In this document: piece by piece, positions 8,232 to 16,493 of the stretch
Layout: each line of letters opens with the position of its first letter
Numbering within the stretch: the first letter of the stretch is position 1
DNA from: Haloarcula nitratireducens
GTDB taxonomy: Archaea > Halobacteriota > Halobacteria > Halobacteriales > Haloarculaceae
Direction: 5' to 3'
Length of the DNA: 37,173 bases
NCBI RefSeq assembly: GCF_019599505.1
Contig: NZ_RKLT01000027.1
Coordinates: 1 to 37,173, forward strand
Notes under the pieces: generated by a model
Seen by the model: the letters and a program-made list of their open reading frames with translations, nothing else
Told to the model about the DNA's origin: nothing
Database searches by the model: none
Position numbers and translations under genes: made by a program

Positions 8232-9494
8232 CTACGAGTTACACTCGTCGAGGATAGCCTCGAGAAACGTCGTTTCGCGTCCAGGGACGAACGTGTCCCT
8301 GACGAACGACCGCTCGTTAGCGAACTCGTCGTGGCCATCAGTAATCGTCGCGAGTTCGTCGAGGAACGCGTCGAACGTCTCCGGTTTGGGTCCAGGGAAA
8401 TATCGTTCGTAGTCGAACGCCAGTCCGCGGACCGAAAGGAACCGTTCGTGGTCGTCTTTGAGGAAGATAACCGGGCGGTCGTACAGGAGAAAGGCTACGT
8501 AAATAGACGAGTAGTCAGTAATTAACCCGTCGAGATACGGCATCAGTTCGGTTGCTGAGTTTGCGAACGTCTGATCGGCGGAAAAAATCCGCTCGTCGTC
8601 GACGAGGTGGTCGTACTCAACATTCTCTTTTGGATGTGGGCGAAGAAACAGCCGCACGTCGTGCTCGTGACACCAGTCGCGTAGTCGCCCAGTATCAGCA
8701 TCTTCGAACGGTAAAAAAGTGGTCGTGTATGCACCGTCCTTGTGTGTCGGGGCGTAGAGAATGTCGGTGTAGTCTCCTTCCTCGAGCACTGCTTCAGCAT
8801 TCTCGGGCAGGACAGGGCTGGCGTCTCCGCCAATGAATCGTTGGATTCTGTCGAAACGCGGGTATCCCCACGTAGGGTACTGAGACGGGTGACAACCCTC
8901 TGCACTCGCCCGAAAATACTTTTCGCCTACGGATGCGACGGATCGGTACCTAGGTGCAGTGTCCGGCAGCGGTACACCGTCTCCGAACGAACTGGGTTCA
9001 GAGCCGGTGCGAGTGGATCCGTAGGCCTTTGTAATCGGTCCGTGGTAGAGGCGGACGTATCGGCGGTCGCTTCGGTCGAGCAGTCTGTACCACTTCAAGA
9101 ACTGGTTAGATTTACACAGGACTATCTCGCTCTGGGCGAGGGCGCGAAAGAAAGTCAGAGTGTGGAGCTCGGCGGACTCGGTTGTGACGTCGCTATCGTC
9201 CCAGTGGGTAAGCTGTGTATCGTCAATCCCCTGTGGTGAGAAGGCATACAACGCCCGTTCGGTATCGTCGACGGCAAGTTCGTTGAGCAGAGCAAAAGTG
9301 TCTGATTCCGGCTTTGTACCACGAATCAGGATGGTGATGTCTCGGCGGTCGTGGGACGTAAAGTGGTCGTAAAGGACGAAGACAAAGCAGAAGGGGAACC
9401 CAACCGTGTACAGATACGACATGATTCGAGACATCGTGTGTATAGCCTCGTTGTTGCGGAGCGTCTCACCGATCTGATTCAGGGGTTTCAGCAT
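8232..9494 (-). CDS. CDP-glycerol glycerophosphotransferase-like protein (TagB/TagF type)
   Basis: This 420-residue protein belongs, by its motifs, to the Glyphos_transf family (PF04464), which transfers glycerol- or ribitol-phosphate from CDP-linked donors to teichoic-acid chains in Gram-positive bacteria. The motifs run in order: RLYHGPITKAYG (~145), DILYAPTHKDG (~245), LFLRPHPKENV (~283), and DGLITDYSSIYVAFLLYDRP (~325), with its DYSS signature. The extreme N-terminus has a short hydrophobic segment (SYLYTVGFPFCFVFVLYDHF) that could be membrane-associated. It lies divergently from the small RHH-like protein and the two phosphatase-superfamily genes, so it could attach a phosphodiester-linked unit to the glycan. 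The actual donor is unknown. A different CDP-linked donor, such as one from the 16494-21012 module, is conceivable but unproven. Confidence 0.8.
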   Translation of the reverse strand: MLKPLNQIGETLRNNEAIHTMSRIMSYLYTVGFPFCFVFVLYDHFTSHDRRDITILIRGTKPESDTFALLNELAVDDTERALYAFSPQGIDDTQLTHWDDSDVTTESAELHTLTFFRALAQSEIVLCKSNQFLKWYRLLDRSDRRYVRLYHGPITKAYGSTRTGSEPSSFGDGVPLPDTAPRYRSVASVGEKYFRASAEGCHPSQYPTWGYPRFDRIQRFIGGDASPVLPENAEAVLEEGDYTDILYAPTHKDGAYTTTFLPFEDADTGRLRDWCHEHDVRLFLRPHPKENVEYDHLVDDERIFSADQTFANSATELMPYLDGLITDYSSIYVAFLLYDRPVIFLKDDHERFLSVRGLAFDYERYFPGPKPETFDAFLDELATITDGHDEFANERSFVRDTFVPGRETTFLEAILDECNS

Positions 9495-9996
9495 GATTCT
9501 ATGACACGAATATACTCTTCTTGTCTAATATTTATTTGGCTCGTCGAACCAACATCGAGGAACTGCAGTAAATCGCATCCAGACATAGCGCCACACCCAC
9601 AGTCGGATCAATCCATTCCACCGCCAAGCTCGACGTGCTCGGCTTTGACAGTACAAAACGACCTGCACCTAGACAGACCTGGTCGACCCGCGACTCGTTG
9701 CTCGATTGAGTGGTCAGTTGGTGCAATTCGATTCGACCACGTCCGTCACCCGGAAGTGTGCGTACCGTTCTCCCCAACAGCAGTAAGCGGCAGCGAAAAC
9801 GAGGTGGGCAGGAGCGATGTGTGGGATTTGGGACAGCCACATTCCACGACGAGATTACCACCGTTGTATCGGAACATCCAATCGTGGTCGGCCTGGCCAG
9901 TGACGATGGAATCGCTGCCTCTCCCGAGACAAACTCTATATCACCCCTATAGTTAAGAATATACGTGGTGAATTGACCTGTCAGGAGAACCTAATC
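9495..9996. other. Gene-poor intergenic stretch between divergent genes
   Basis: The 502-bp gap contains overlapping open frames on both strands (for example 9532-9861 minus). They show no recognisable motif and have Arg/Ser-rich compositions typical of shadow frames in haloarchaeal DNA. The segment AT-rich near 9505-9535 is the likely promoter of the minus-strand glycerophosphotransferase gene, and the AT-rich run near 9940-9965 that of the plus-strand small protein. Confidence 0.4.
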
Positions 9997-10230
9997 ATGA
10001 GGGTAGGAAAATCAGAGTGCAACGAGGTACTGTTGCCGAATCGGATTCTAAATCGGGTCGATCAGCGCGTCGAACACACGGAATTTGATTCGTCTGAAGA
10101 ATATATCACATACGTATTGGAGGAGGTTCTGTATCGTGTAGAAGAGAGTGCTGGAACAGATAGTGGGAACCCGGTCGCCGAAGAAGACGTAAAGAACCGG
10201 CTCCAATCGCTGGGCTATCTCGACGAATGA
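9997..10230 (+). CDS. Small ribbon-helix-helix-like protein of sulfatase loci
   Basis: The ATG at 9997 has a GGAG about 9 nt upstream and gives 77 residues; a TTG at 9973 is less likely. The middle reads VLLPNRILNRVDQRVEHTEF and SSEEYITYVLEEVLYRVEE, a strand followed by two helices as in ribbon-helix-helix DNA-binding proteins. The C-terminus, VKNRLQSLGYLDE, matches the ending of the second sulfatase-like protein (KLRALGYVE), a tail common in sulfatase-superfamily proteins. It precedes the two sulfatase-like genes on the same strand by 162 bp. A regulator of that unit or a small partner protein are both possible. Confidence is good that it is a gene and modest for the function. Confidence 0.65.
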   Translation: MRVGKSECNEVLLPNRILNRVDQRVEHTEFDSSEEYITYVLEEVLYRVEESAGTDSGNPVAEEDVKNRLQSLGYLDE

Positions 10231-10392
10231 CGACTCATCAACGCGATAGAACGCTCGGTCACACACCACACAGTGGTCTCGATAGACAGCCTCCACGTTG
10301 CAGCGTCGCGATAGCCACCGCGAGACTCGTGCTCGAATCGATAGCCATCGACGACGACCAGTGCGCCGAACGTAACGTCCGATTCAATCGAT

Positions 10393-11655
10393 ATGGTCGA
10401 TAAGAAAAACGTCGTTCTCGTTACGATCGATAGCATCCGGTACGATCGGTGCGGATTCGCCGGCACCGAGTCAGTGTCGACGCCAACCTTCGACAGGATG
10501 GCCCGTCAGGGACTGAACTTCAGAGATGCCATTGCACCGGGGGCTGCGACGCCTGACTCAGTGCCAGTAACTCTAACCGGTGAGTTTCCGCCGATGAAAA
10601 CTGACAACGCATATCTCAACGAGTGGGTCCAAAGCCAGTCAGGCGCTCGGCAGACGTTAGCTGAGAGATTCTCGAAGCGGGGCTACACGACAGGTGCGTT
10701 CACTGCGAATCCTTGGGCCTCACGTTACTTTGGTTTCGACAAAGGATTCGACTACTTCGAGGATTTCTTCGTGGATTCGGACTCGAACCGTCTGTTTTCG
10801 GGGGCTATCAGTGATGACTCGATACTCGTCGAGGCGAGTCGAAACGTCCACGATTGGGTCAAGGGACAGAATATGTTCATGTCGTGGGAAGCGTTCTACG
10901 ACGACGTCACGAACTGGACCGGCGGTGCGACAGAGCCATACTTCGTGTGGCTATTTCTCGTCGACGTTCACGTCCCGTACTATGCCGGTTCCGAATATCG
11001 TACACAATCCAATCTGCTACTCCTCGGCGCGAATCTATGGCTCTTCTTTCCGAAACTACAGTCGCTCGTTGCACCGTTCGACGACGTGCTCCTGAAAGCG
11101 TACGACAACTGTATTCGACACACAGACGAATTTTTGCGTCGCCTCGAGCAGGATGTCTCGAACGACGACACCCTCATCGCCGTCCACGGTGACCACGGTG
11201 ACGAGTTCGGGGAATTCGGGCGATACGGTCACGGCGGGGGGTTGAGTGAACCGCTACTGCACGTCCCATTTTTCGTTCAGAACGGACCCAACGTGTCGGT
11301 CGACGAGACCGTGTCTCTGCAGTCACTCCCAGACATCCTCCTCGATCTCGCGACCGAGAACACCGAGATCGGAGAGGTGAGCAACAAGTGGAGCGAACAG
11401 ATAGCAGTCTCGTGGATCGAAGAATCGGTGTCGATTCGAACGAGTGATTGGAAGTACATACACGATACGTCGACCGATACGGGAGAACTGTATCGAGTCG
11501 ACGCCCTCGCGGGGACGGAAGAACTGTGGAAAGACCCTCCGGAACCGCTCGTACGGGGGGTGTCTCAGCTAGCCGAGTCTGCTCACAGAGACCGACTCGA
11601 AAAACGGCGTATCGCCGAAGCAGCAGAAGCAACTGCCGAAGACAGCACGCTTTGA
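10393..11655 (+). CDS. Alkaline-phosphatase-superfamily (sulfatase-like) protein 1
   Basis: This 420-residue protein has the sulfatase fold: an N-terminal metal site in NVVLVTIDSIRYDRCGF and a C-terminal metal site in LIAVHGDHGDEFGEFG with a following GHGGG. The region where true sulfatases carry Cys/Ser-x-Pro-x-Arg reads APGAATPDSVPVTLTGEFPP. There is no Cys and no trailing Arg, so the formylglycine mechanism is unlikely. A Thr or Ser nucleophile would suit a phosphodiesterase or a phospho-group transferase of the LtaS/MdoB kind. There is no obvious signal peptide or membrane helix, which suggests a cytoplasmic location. The start at 10393 is the first ATG, just before the metal-binding strand. 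It sits 4 bp before its paralogue and probably shares its transcript. Confidence 0.8.
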   Translation: MVDKKNVVLVTIDSIRYDRCGFAGTESVSTPTFDRMARQGLNFRDAIAPGAATPDSVPVTLTGEFPPMKTDNAYLNEWVQSQSGARQTLAERFSKRGYTTGAFTANPWASRYFGFDKGFDYFEDFFVDSDSNRLFSGAISDDSILVEASRNVHDWVKGQNMFMSWEAFYDDVTNWTGGATEPYFVWLFLVDVHVPYYAGSEYRTQSNLLLLGANLWLFFPKLQSLVAPFDDVLLKAYDNCIRHTDEFLRRLEQDVSNDDTLIAVHGDHGDEFGEFGRYGHGGGLSEPLLHVPFFVQNGPNVSVDETVSLQSLPDILLDLATENTEIGEVSNKWSEQIAVSWIEESVSIRTSDWKYIHDTSTDTGELYRVDALAGTEELWKDPPEPLVRGVSQLAESAHRDRLEKRRIAEAAEATAEDSTL

Positions 11656-11659
11656 ACGC

Positions 11660-12856
11660 ATGAAGGACCTCTCACGGCTCACATCCGTCGATTCGGTCGA
11701 CAACGTACTGATATACATCTCCGATAGTCTCAGATACGACTCATTACCAGAGTCCATCTCTTCTCTCGGAGTGACGGCCCGTGCGATTGCGCCAAGCACG
11801 CTTACAGCATCTAGTGTCCCGTCGATTCTCACGGGGCAGTTCCCCCATGAACACAAAGTATGGGGCTTCTCCGGGCAACTTCGGGAGGTGCCCCATCTTC
11901 TCAGCACTGCCCACTCGTCGGGTGTGAACGTCGAACGGGTCTGGGGAAACGAGTACGAATTGAACGAGAAACCGACCCTAACACTCCTCAACCTAGACGA
12001 GCATACAGCGTTTAGCGAACTCGAGCAGCCGTTTACCTACGTTATACACGATCACGGCGGACATTCTCCATACGGAGAAGCGGGTGAGCGTTTCAAGCCG
12101 TCGAGAAAGTTCTTCACCGAGAACCGGAACGACGAAACGTCGATCAGGACACAGTATCGTGACGGAGTTAGCCAGTCAGTCGACCGTTTCCGATCGATTT
12201 ACCGGCGGCTTCGAGACAGAGACGAGCTAAACAACACGCTAGTCGTATTTACCAGTGACCACGGAGAATTACTCGGCGAGTACGGTGGGCTATACGAACA
12301 CACCAGCCCGATGGTCCCTGAACTCCTGGAGGTCCCCCTCGTATTCTGTGGAGCGGGACTCCCGAGGGACGTCACATACGAGACGCTGCTGTCTAGTCTA
12401 GATATTGCACCGACGCTCCTCGGTGCGCAGAATCGCCCCGTCCCCAGTTCGATGGGTGGCTTGGATCTCTGGAACGGGACTCGATCCGAGAGGCCGATCC
12501 GGGCGGACGTATGGCGGCGTTCGAGTTACGGCGATCGCATCCGCTATGCTGCCAGTTCGGTCTGGGACGAAAAAGGAGGGATAGTGGTTCATAGAGGGCC
12601 CCGAACGGGGCGCCTCGTATTTGCTCTGGGGGCGAATCTGTACGTTGCACCGTACGCGCCGATCGTTCGGAAGCGGGCAGTCTCGAACGTCAGAAAGATG
12701 CTTTCAGTGTTTCTTCCTCAGACAGTGATGTACGGGGAATACGAGGGAGATATTTCCGCAGAGGAACTCTCACGACCAGAGTTTAGAGCGAACCGAGATG
12801 CAGAGCAAGTCGACGTCGACTCCGAGAAGTTGCGCGCGCTCGGATACGTCGAGTAA
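11660..12856 (+). CDS. Alkaline-phosphatase-superfamily (sulfatase-like) protein 2
   Basis: This 398-residue paralogue of the preceding protein lies in the same operon (4-bp gap). The metal-binding segments are VLIYISDSLRYDSL near the N-terminus and LVVFTSDHGELLGEYGG near residue 200. The putative nucleophile region, IAPSTLTASSVPSILTGQFP, again lacks the Cys/Ser-x-Pro-x-Arg sulfatase signature. A conserved HDHGGHSPYG block lies at ~130. The C-terminus ends VDSEKLRALGYVE, a tail shared with the small protein at 9997. Family members in archaeal glycan loci are usually annotated only as sulfatases; here the neighbouring glycerophosphotransferase-like gene makes handling of a phosphodiester more plausible than sulfate removal (inference). 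Confidence 0.8.
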   Translation: MKDLSRLTSVDSVDNVLIYISDSLRYDSLPESISSLGVTARAIAPSTLTASSVPSILTGQFPHEHKVWGFSGQLREVPHLLSTAHSSGVNVERVWGNEYELNEKPTLTLLNLDEHTAFSELEQPFTYVIHDHGGHSPYGEAGERFKPSRKFFTENRNDETSIRTQYRDGVSQSVDRFRSIYRRLRDRDELNNTLVVFTSDHGELLGEYGGLYEHTSPMVPELLEVPLVFCGAGLPRDVTYETLLSSLDIAPTLLGAQNRPVPSSMGGLDLWNGTRSERPIRADVWRRSSYGDRIRYAASSVWDEKGGIVVHRGPRTGRLVFALGANLYVAPYAPIVRKRAVSNVRKMLSVFLPQTVMYGEYEGDISAEELSRPEFRANRDAEQVDVDSEKLRALGYVE

Positions 12857-13177
12857 CTGATGTCGAAACGGTACCAGAAAGACTCGTAGCACCGGGTTTT
12901 CCTGAATCAGTCAGCGTCGCAGTTCGGGGAGAGACGAGGACGTCGAGCGGTTCAGGTGATAATTCTTTACGCTGTTGGTAGCCGTCCAGCGGCTTTGGCA
13001 ACCCGATGATGTATTCGGCCACGTCTCGCAGGGCCGCACGCACGAGCTACCGGAATCAGCGACCGAAAACGAGAGAGGCCCCTCGATACGCTCGCCTTCT
13101 ACCACTCTGAGTTGCTGGATAGCATCTGTCTGCTTGACGATACCGAGTTCGAAGTGGGAGTTGAGGACGGCGTGCTG
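12857..13177. other. Convergent intergenic region with a short possible gene relic
   Basis: This lies between the plus-strand sulfatase operon and the minus-strand flippase. It has no complete gene. A coding-like plus-strand segment starts at 13064 (see the next entry). No clear terminator hairpin is seen. Confidence 0.4.
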
Positions 13178-13213
13178 TTACGACAAATTCTCGATCAAAC
13201 GCCGGTCAGTTGA
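13064..13213 (+). pseudogene. Possible C-terminal relic of an unknown gene
   Basis: One plus-strand frame reads RPLDTLAFYHSELLDSICLL and then DDTEFEVGVEDGVLLRQILD, ending QTPVS with a TGA at 13211-13213. Its acidic composition and helix-like pattern look like a genuine haloarchaeal protein tail, but no N-terminal part is found upstream. Its last ~36 nt overlap the end of the convergent flippase gene. I do not recognise the family, and chance is not excluded. Confidence 0.25.
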
Positions 13214-14632
13214 GTCAAACCCGATATAATAAATCACGACGCAAAAGACCGGAAGGGAAAGGAGTCCACTGACAAATACGACTACGATACTGTGACTCAG
13301 GAACAGCTCTCCGACCAACATCAGAGGGAATGCCGTGGTAATCGCAATCGCTCCTTTCCAATAATCACGAACGTAGGGTCGAACGTCGAGGAACCACCAG
13401 GTCTCTGCGAGACGCAGGACACTCAGCAGTACCAGCGACCCCCCAGTGGCGAGTGCTGCCCCTAGTACACCGAGTTCCTGGATGAGAACGTAGTTCAGAA
13501 CCACGTTAGTGGCTGCCACTACGAGAGTGTTTGTCATCTCCACTTGTTCGTGATCGGTCATCATCAGTAGGAATCCCGCTGGACCCACAGCGGTGGCAAA
13601 TGTGAAGGCTCCCGCAAGTAAGGTAAGCACGACCCAGACATCTGTGAACTCGTTGCCGAACAGCGTGAGGATGTTAGAAGCGTTCACCACGAGGAACACT
13701 AGCCCCAGGGCAGTCAGGTAGGTGAGCCACTTTGTCAACGCAGCGTACATCTCTCGTAGCCGGTCCATCTGACCTTTATCGTATAGATCTGAGGCTACTG
13801 ACGGGAAGATACTGTTCGCGGCTCCGATTAGAAAGCCGAGAATCACTGCGGTCTGATACGCGACCTGATAGCGGCCGATTCCAGCGGGCGTGCCAAACGC
13901 TCCGAGCATGAGCACGTCCGTCCATTGCATGAGATACTGAGCGAGCGCAGCGATAGTGAGTGGGGTCGAGTATTTGAGTATCTGACGAACCTCGAAGACG
14001 GGGTCAGAAATTCCGTCAAATCCACCCAGGTTGTGCAAGAAATATAGCGCGAGTCCTGCTGCGACGACCAGAGAGAACACGTATCCGACGATGGTGGCTT
14101 CTACTGTCCCAATCACGACGGTCCCGATGACGACGAAAACGATCGCCGAGAGACTCTGTCCGATATCTTTTATCAACACCGAGTATTTCGTCTGGATGAA
14201 ACCTGTTGTCGCTACCTGTCCGACAGTCATCAAAGCCATGAACGGAATGCCGGCGAGAAACAGCATCGTCGTCGCATCCAGTGATTGCGAAAAATAGGTC
14301 TCGACGAAGTCCGACCCCAGATAGAGAAACAGACTGACCGAGATACCCAGACAGAACGGGACGACGAGACTGATCAGCAGTGTCCCTGTTAGCAACGCAT
14401 CGTCACTCGACTCCCTGTATATCGGGACGAATTTCCTGACAGCCTTATCTAACCCGATTTTCGACACTGTCGCCCCGATGTTCAATATAACGAAACCGAA
14501 AGTGAACAACCCGAGGGACTCGGCTCCGAGATATCGACCGATGACGATGTAGATACCGTACTGTAAGCCGCTACCCAGTAATCGACCGATAAAACTAATC
14601 GAAATGAGGCTTCTGAGATTTCTCGTTAGCAC
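13178..14632 (-). CDS. Oligosaccharide flippase, Wzx/MOP type
   Basis: The 484-residue protein is almost entirely membrane helices (about 12-14). The N-terminus, NLRSLISISFIGRLLGSGLQ, and the following VIGRYLGAESLGLFTFGFVI match the polysaccharide-transport (Wzx/RfbX, MOP superfamily) family. These proteins flip lipid-linked glycans across the membrane; AglR is the related flippase candidate in Haloferax N-glycosylation. The start is a GTG at 14632 immediately before the first helix. It lies 91 bp downstream of the epimerase gene on the same strand and is probably co-transcribed with it. It is likely the exporter for the glycan built by this island. Confidence 0.9.
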   Translation of the reverse strand: MLTRNLRSLISISFIGRLLGSGLQYGIYIVIGRYLGAESLGLFTFGFVILNIGATVSKIGLDKAVRKFVPIYRESSDDALLTGTLLISLVVPFCLGISVSLFLYLGSDFVETYFSQSLDATTMLFLAGIPFMALMTVGQVATTGFIQTKYSVLIKDIGQSLSAIVFVVIGTVVIGTVEATIVGYVFSLVVAAGLALYFLHNLGGFDGISDPVFEVRQILKYSTPLTIAALAQYLMQWTDVLMLGAFGTPAGIGRYQVAYQTAVILGFLIGAANSIFPSVASDLYDKGQMDRLREMYAALTKWLTYLTALGLVFLVVNASNILTLFGNEFTDVWVVLTLLAGAFTFATAVGPAGFLLMMTDHEQVEMTNTLVVAATNVVLNYVLIQELGVLGAALATGGSLVLLSVLRLAETWWFLDVRPYVRDYWKGAIAITTAFPLMLVGELFLSHSIVVVFVSGLLSLPVFCVVIYYIGFDSTDRRLIENLS

Positions 14633-14723
14633 GAGTAACCACGGTCACGTCGGACCGTCAGATAGAGCCGTCTGGGTCTTCGATACTGCCTATTCAACCC
14701 GGATTGCACTGGACCACGCACCG

Positions 14724-15695
14724 TTAGTCTAGGTACTTCTCACGGTTACTCTTATAGAAGTCGACGGTTTTCTCCAGTCCCTCTTCCAGGTCGACCGACG
14801 TCGACCATCCGAGTTGCTCCTCTATCTTCGACGGGTCGATGACGACGTCTCCGCGACGAATGCCTTGCCACGTCTCTGTCCAGGGAACTAACTCCAGCGA
14901 GCCGCCCCCTGCAGTGTCGGTCACCAACTCGGCGGCTTGCTTCATCGTTCTCGACTCACCCGTTCCCAGGACGTATTTCTCACCGATGGCTCGGTCGTCC
15001 TGGCCGATATGCGTGAGGGCATCGACCATATCTTCGATGAACAAGAAATCTCGCAGGTCGCTCGGTTCGAAGACCGACAGCGACTCGTCCCGTAACGCAT
15101 CGCCGACGAACTGGTTGATGATGCCGTAGCCAGTGTCGTGCAGGGGGGCACGCGGTCCGTACAGATTCGCCGGCCGGACGACCGTCGTCGGGACGTCCTT
15201 CAGCCGAGTGTATAGTTGGCAGTAGTCCTCGACGGTACGCTTGTGAATTCCGTACATGTCGACCGGTTTCGGTTCGGTACTCTCGTCGATTGTCCCCGGA
15301 ACGTTCCCGAGCGTCGCCAGCGAACTCACGTACACCACTCTAGGCGGGTTGCCGAGGTCTGCGGCCGACTCAAGGACGTTCAGCGGGCCGCCACAGTTTA
15401 TTTGGAGATTCTTTCGGGGTTCCTCGTTGGCCGCGGGTCGACTGCTCTTTGCAGCCAGGTGGTAGACGGTATCGGCTTCCGAAACGTAGTTTCGAATCGG
15501 TTCTTCTTCCCGGACATCCACGTCAGCGATTTCTACATCGTCTCTGATATCCTCGACTGTCAGGAGCTTCTCTTCCCGAACGGTATCTAACAAGACCACG
15601 TCCGCGCCTTCGTCTAACATCCGTCGGGCGAGGTTGCTTCCAGCGAATCCGAGACCACCAGTTATCAAGACACGTTGGTCGTTCCAATCTACCAT
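14724..15695 (-). CDS. NAD-dependent nucleotide-sugar epimerase/dehydratase (extended SDR)
   Basis: From the ATG at 15695 (MVDWNDQRVLITGGLGFAGS) the protein has 323 residues. The Rossmann motif TGGLGFAGS is near residue 11 and the catalytic Tyr-x3-Lys is in MYGIHKRTVEDY (~150). RPANLYGPRAPLHD follows and is typical of UDP-glucose/GalNAc 4-epimerase or dTDP-glucose-dehydratase relatives. The frame stays open upstream to 15968, but that part has no SDR character and a TATA box (15718-15725) lies within it, so the shorter start is right. Exact substrate cannot be read from sequence. It is the first gene of a two-gene unit with the flippase. Confidence 0.85.
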   Translation of the reverse strand: MVDWNDQRVLITGGLGFAGSNLARRMLDEGADVVLLDTVREEKLLTVEDIRDDVEIADVDVREEEPIRNYVSEADTVYHLAAKSSRPAANEEPRKNLQINCGGPLNVLESAADLGNPPRVVYVSSLATLGNVPGTIDESTEPKPVDMYGIHKRTVEDYCQLYTRLKDVPTTVVRPANLYGPRAPLHDTGYGIINQFVGDALRDESLSVFEPSDLRDFLFIEDMVDALTHIGQDDRAIGEKYVLGTGESRTMKQAAELVTDTAGGGSLELVPWTETWQGIRRGDVVIDPSKIEEQLGWSTSVDLEEGLEKTVDFYKSNREKYLD

Positions 15696-15717
15696 GCAGA
15701 TTATATCAAACAGTGAC

Positions 15718-15725
15718 ATAAAAAA
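15718..15725 (-). promoter_or_regulatory. TATA box of the epimerase-flippase unit
   Basis: On the minus strand TTTTTTAT lies 23-30 nt before the ATG at 15695, consistent with a leaderless transcript. Confidence 0.55.
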
Positions 15726-16142
15726 GCCATCGGTAGCCCAAGCGTACTGTTTGCGAAGCAGCCACGGGTTACACGGCACAGAATCGCTGTTCATCGAGTT
15801 CACTCGGACGAGCGGCGTACGTGTCGCGATAGAGTCAGTGGAGAACACCTCCGACGGGAGTGCTGATGTCTCAGGTACCCGTGCAGATCTCTCCTTGGTC
15901 GGACGAACGCGAAATGTGGTGAGAGAAACGAGGGGCCAAAGCGTCGAAACGTATCCGCATCCCCTCACGTACGTTCCCCAGATAAACGGTAAACAACAAC
16001 GCTAGTCAAAAACAGACGAAACGTACACCAACAGCGGCCCCCGCAAACGGGCGAGGGTTCCAGCGGTGGGATATTACGATTCGTAATCCACCTGTTTCGC
16101 TCGGTGCGAAACGCCTCGAGGTTTAGTTGAACAGGTGGACTG

Positions 16143-16241
16143 TTAGCCGTGCCAACCGGCCGTTATCTCCGGACCCCGATTGAGGTGGTCTGCTGCCGTG
16201 TGGCCCCCTACGAACCCGGTGCTCTCGATTATTAGCTGCAT
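16143..16241 (-). pseudogene. Relic of an SDR/epimerase N-terminus
   Basis: From an ATG at 16241 the minus strand reads MQLIIESTGFVGGHTAADHL and then NRGPEITAGWHG before a stop at 16143-16145. It resembles the first Rossmann strand, glycine loop and helix of an extended SDR (TGxTGFVGGH...LL.RGHEVTA), but with the first Gly positions lost. It is probably the leftover of a third epimerase gene in this cluster. Confidence 0.35.
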
Positions 16242-16320
16242 CGCCATACCACCTAACTAAGAGTAGAACGACAATCGAGTTGCCTTGGAAGGCGCACCCG
16301 TCATATCTATCGAAGTGCGC

Positions 16321-16334
16321 GGCACTGTCTAGTC
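16321..16334. repeat. Possible IS6-type terminal inverted repeat (solo)
   Basis: GGCACTGTCTAGT is identical to the 13-mer at 2220-2232. The ~50 bp that follow could be the leader of a lost transposase gene (an ATG lies at about 16369), but no transposase coding sequence remains. Confidence 0.4.
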
Positions 16335-16493
16335 AACGAATTTGAGAACCGAGGTGGCCGTAGCGAGATGTATCCCCGCGACTCGAAGGTCCCCCGCAAA
16401 AACAGTGTTTAGACCTAAAACACCAGATCAATCCGAACGAGCCCTATGTCAATGTATGTGGTTTTTTGTTTGAGAGGTTGTATAGAGGACCAG

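Larger units (their letters stand above)
15726..16493. other. Long divergent intergenic region with relics
   Basis: About 770 bp separate the divergent epimerase and glutamine-kinase-like genes. I find an SDR N-terminal relic (16143-16241) and a possible IS6-type end (16321-16334). An inverted repeat ccacctgtt/aacaggtgg lies at about 16090-16138. The remainder is without recognisable content. The promoter of the large kinase gene must lie between about 16380 and 16490; no convincing TATA box was fixed. Confidence 0.4.

Noticed and set aside
9532..9861. 109-codon minus-strand gene or transposase relic in the 9.5-10 kb gap
   Set aside because: Read in several frames on both strands; composition and lack of motifs look like non-coding haloarchaeal DNA.
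10393..12856. Two genuine sulfatases
   Set aside because: The superfamily fold is clear, but the Cys/Ser-x-Pro-x-Arg formylglycine site is absent in both, so I keep only the superfamily-level call.
15696..15968. N-terminal extension of the epimerase
   Set aside because: The extra ~90 residues have no SDR character, and a TATA box at the right distance from the internal ATG (15695) lies inside this stretch.
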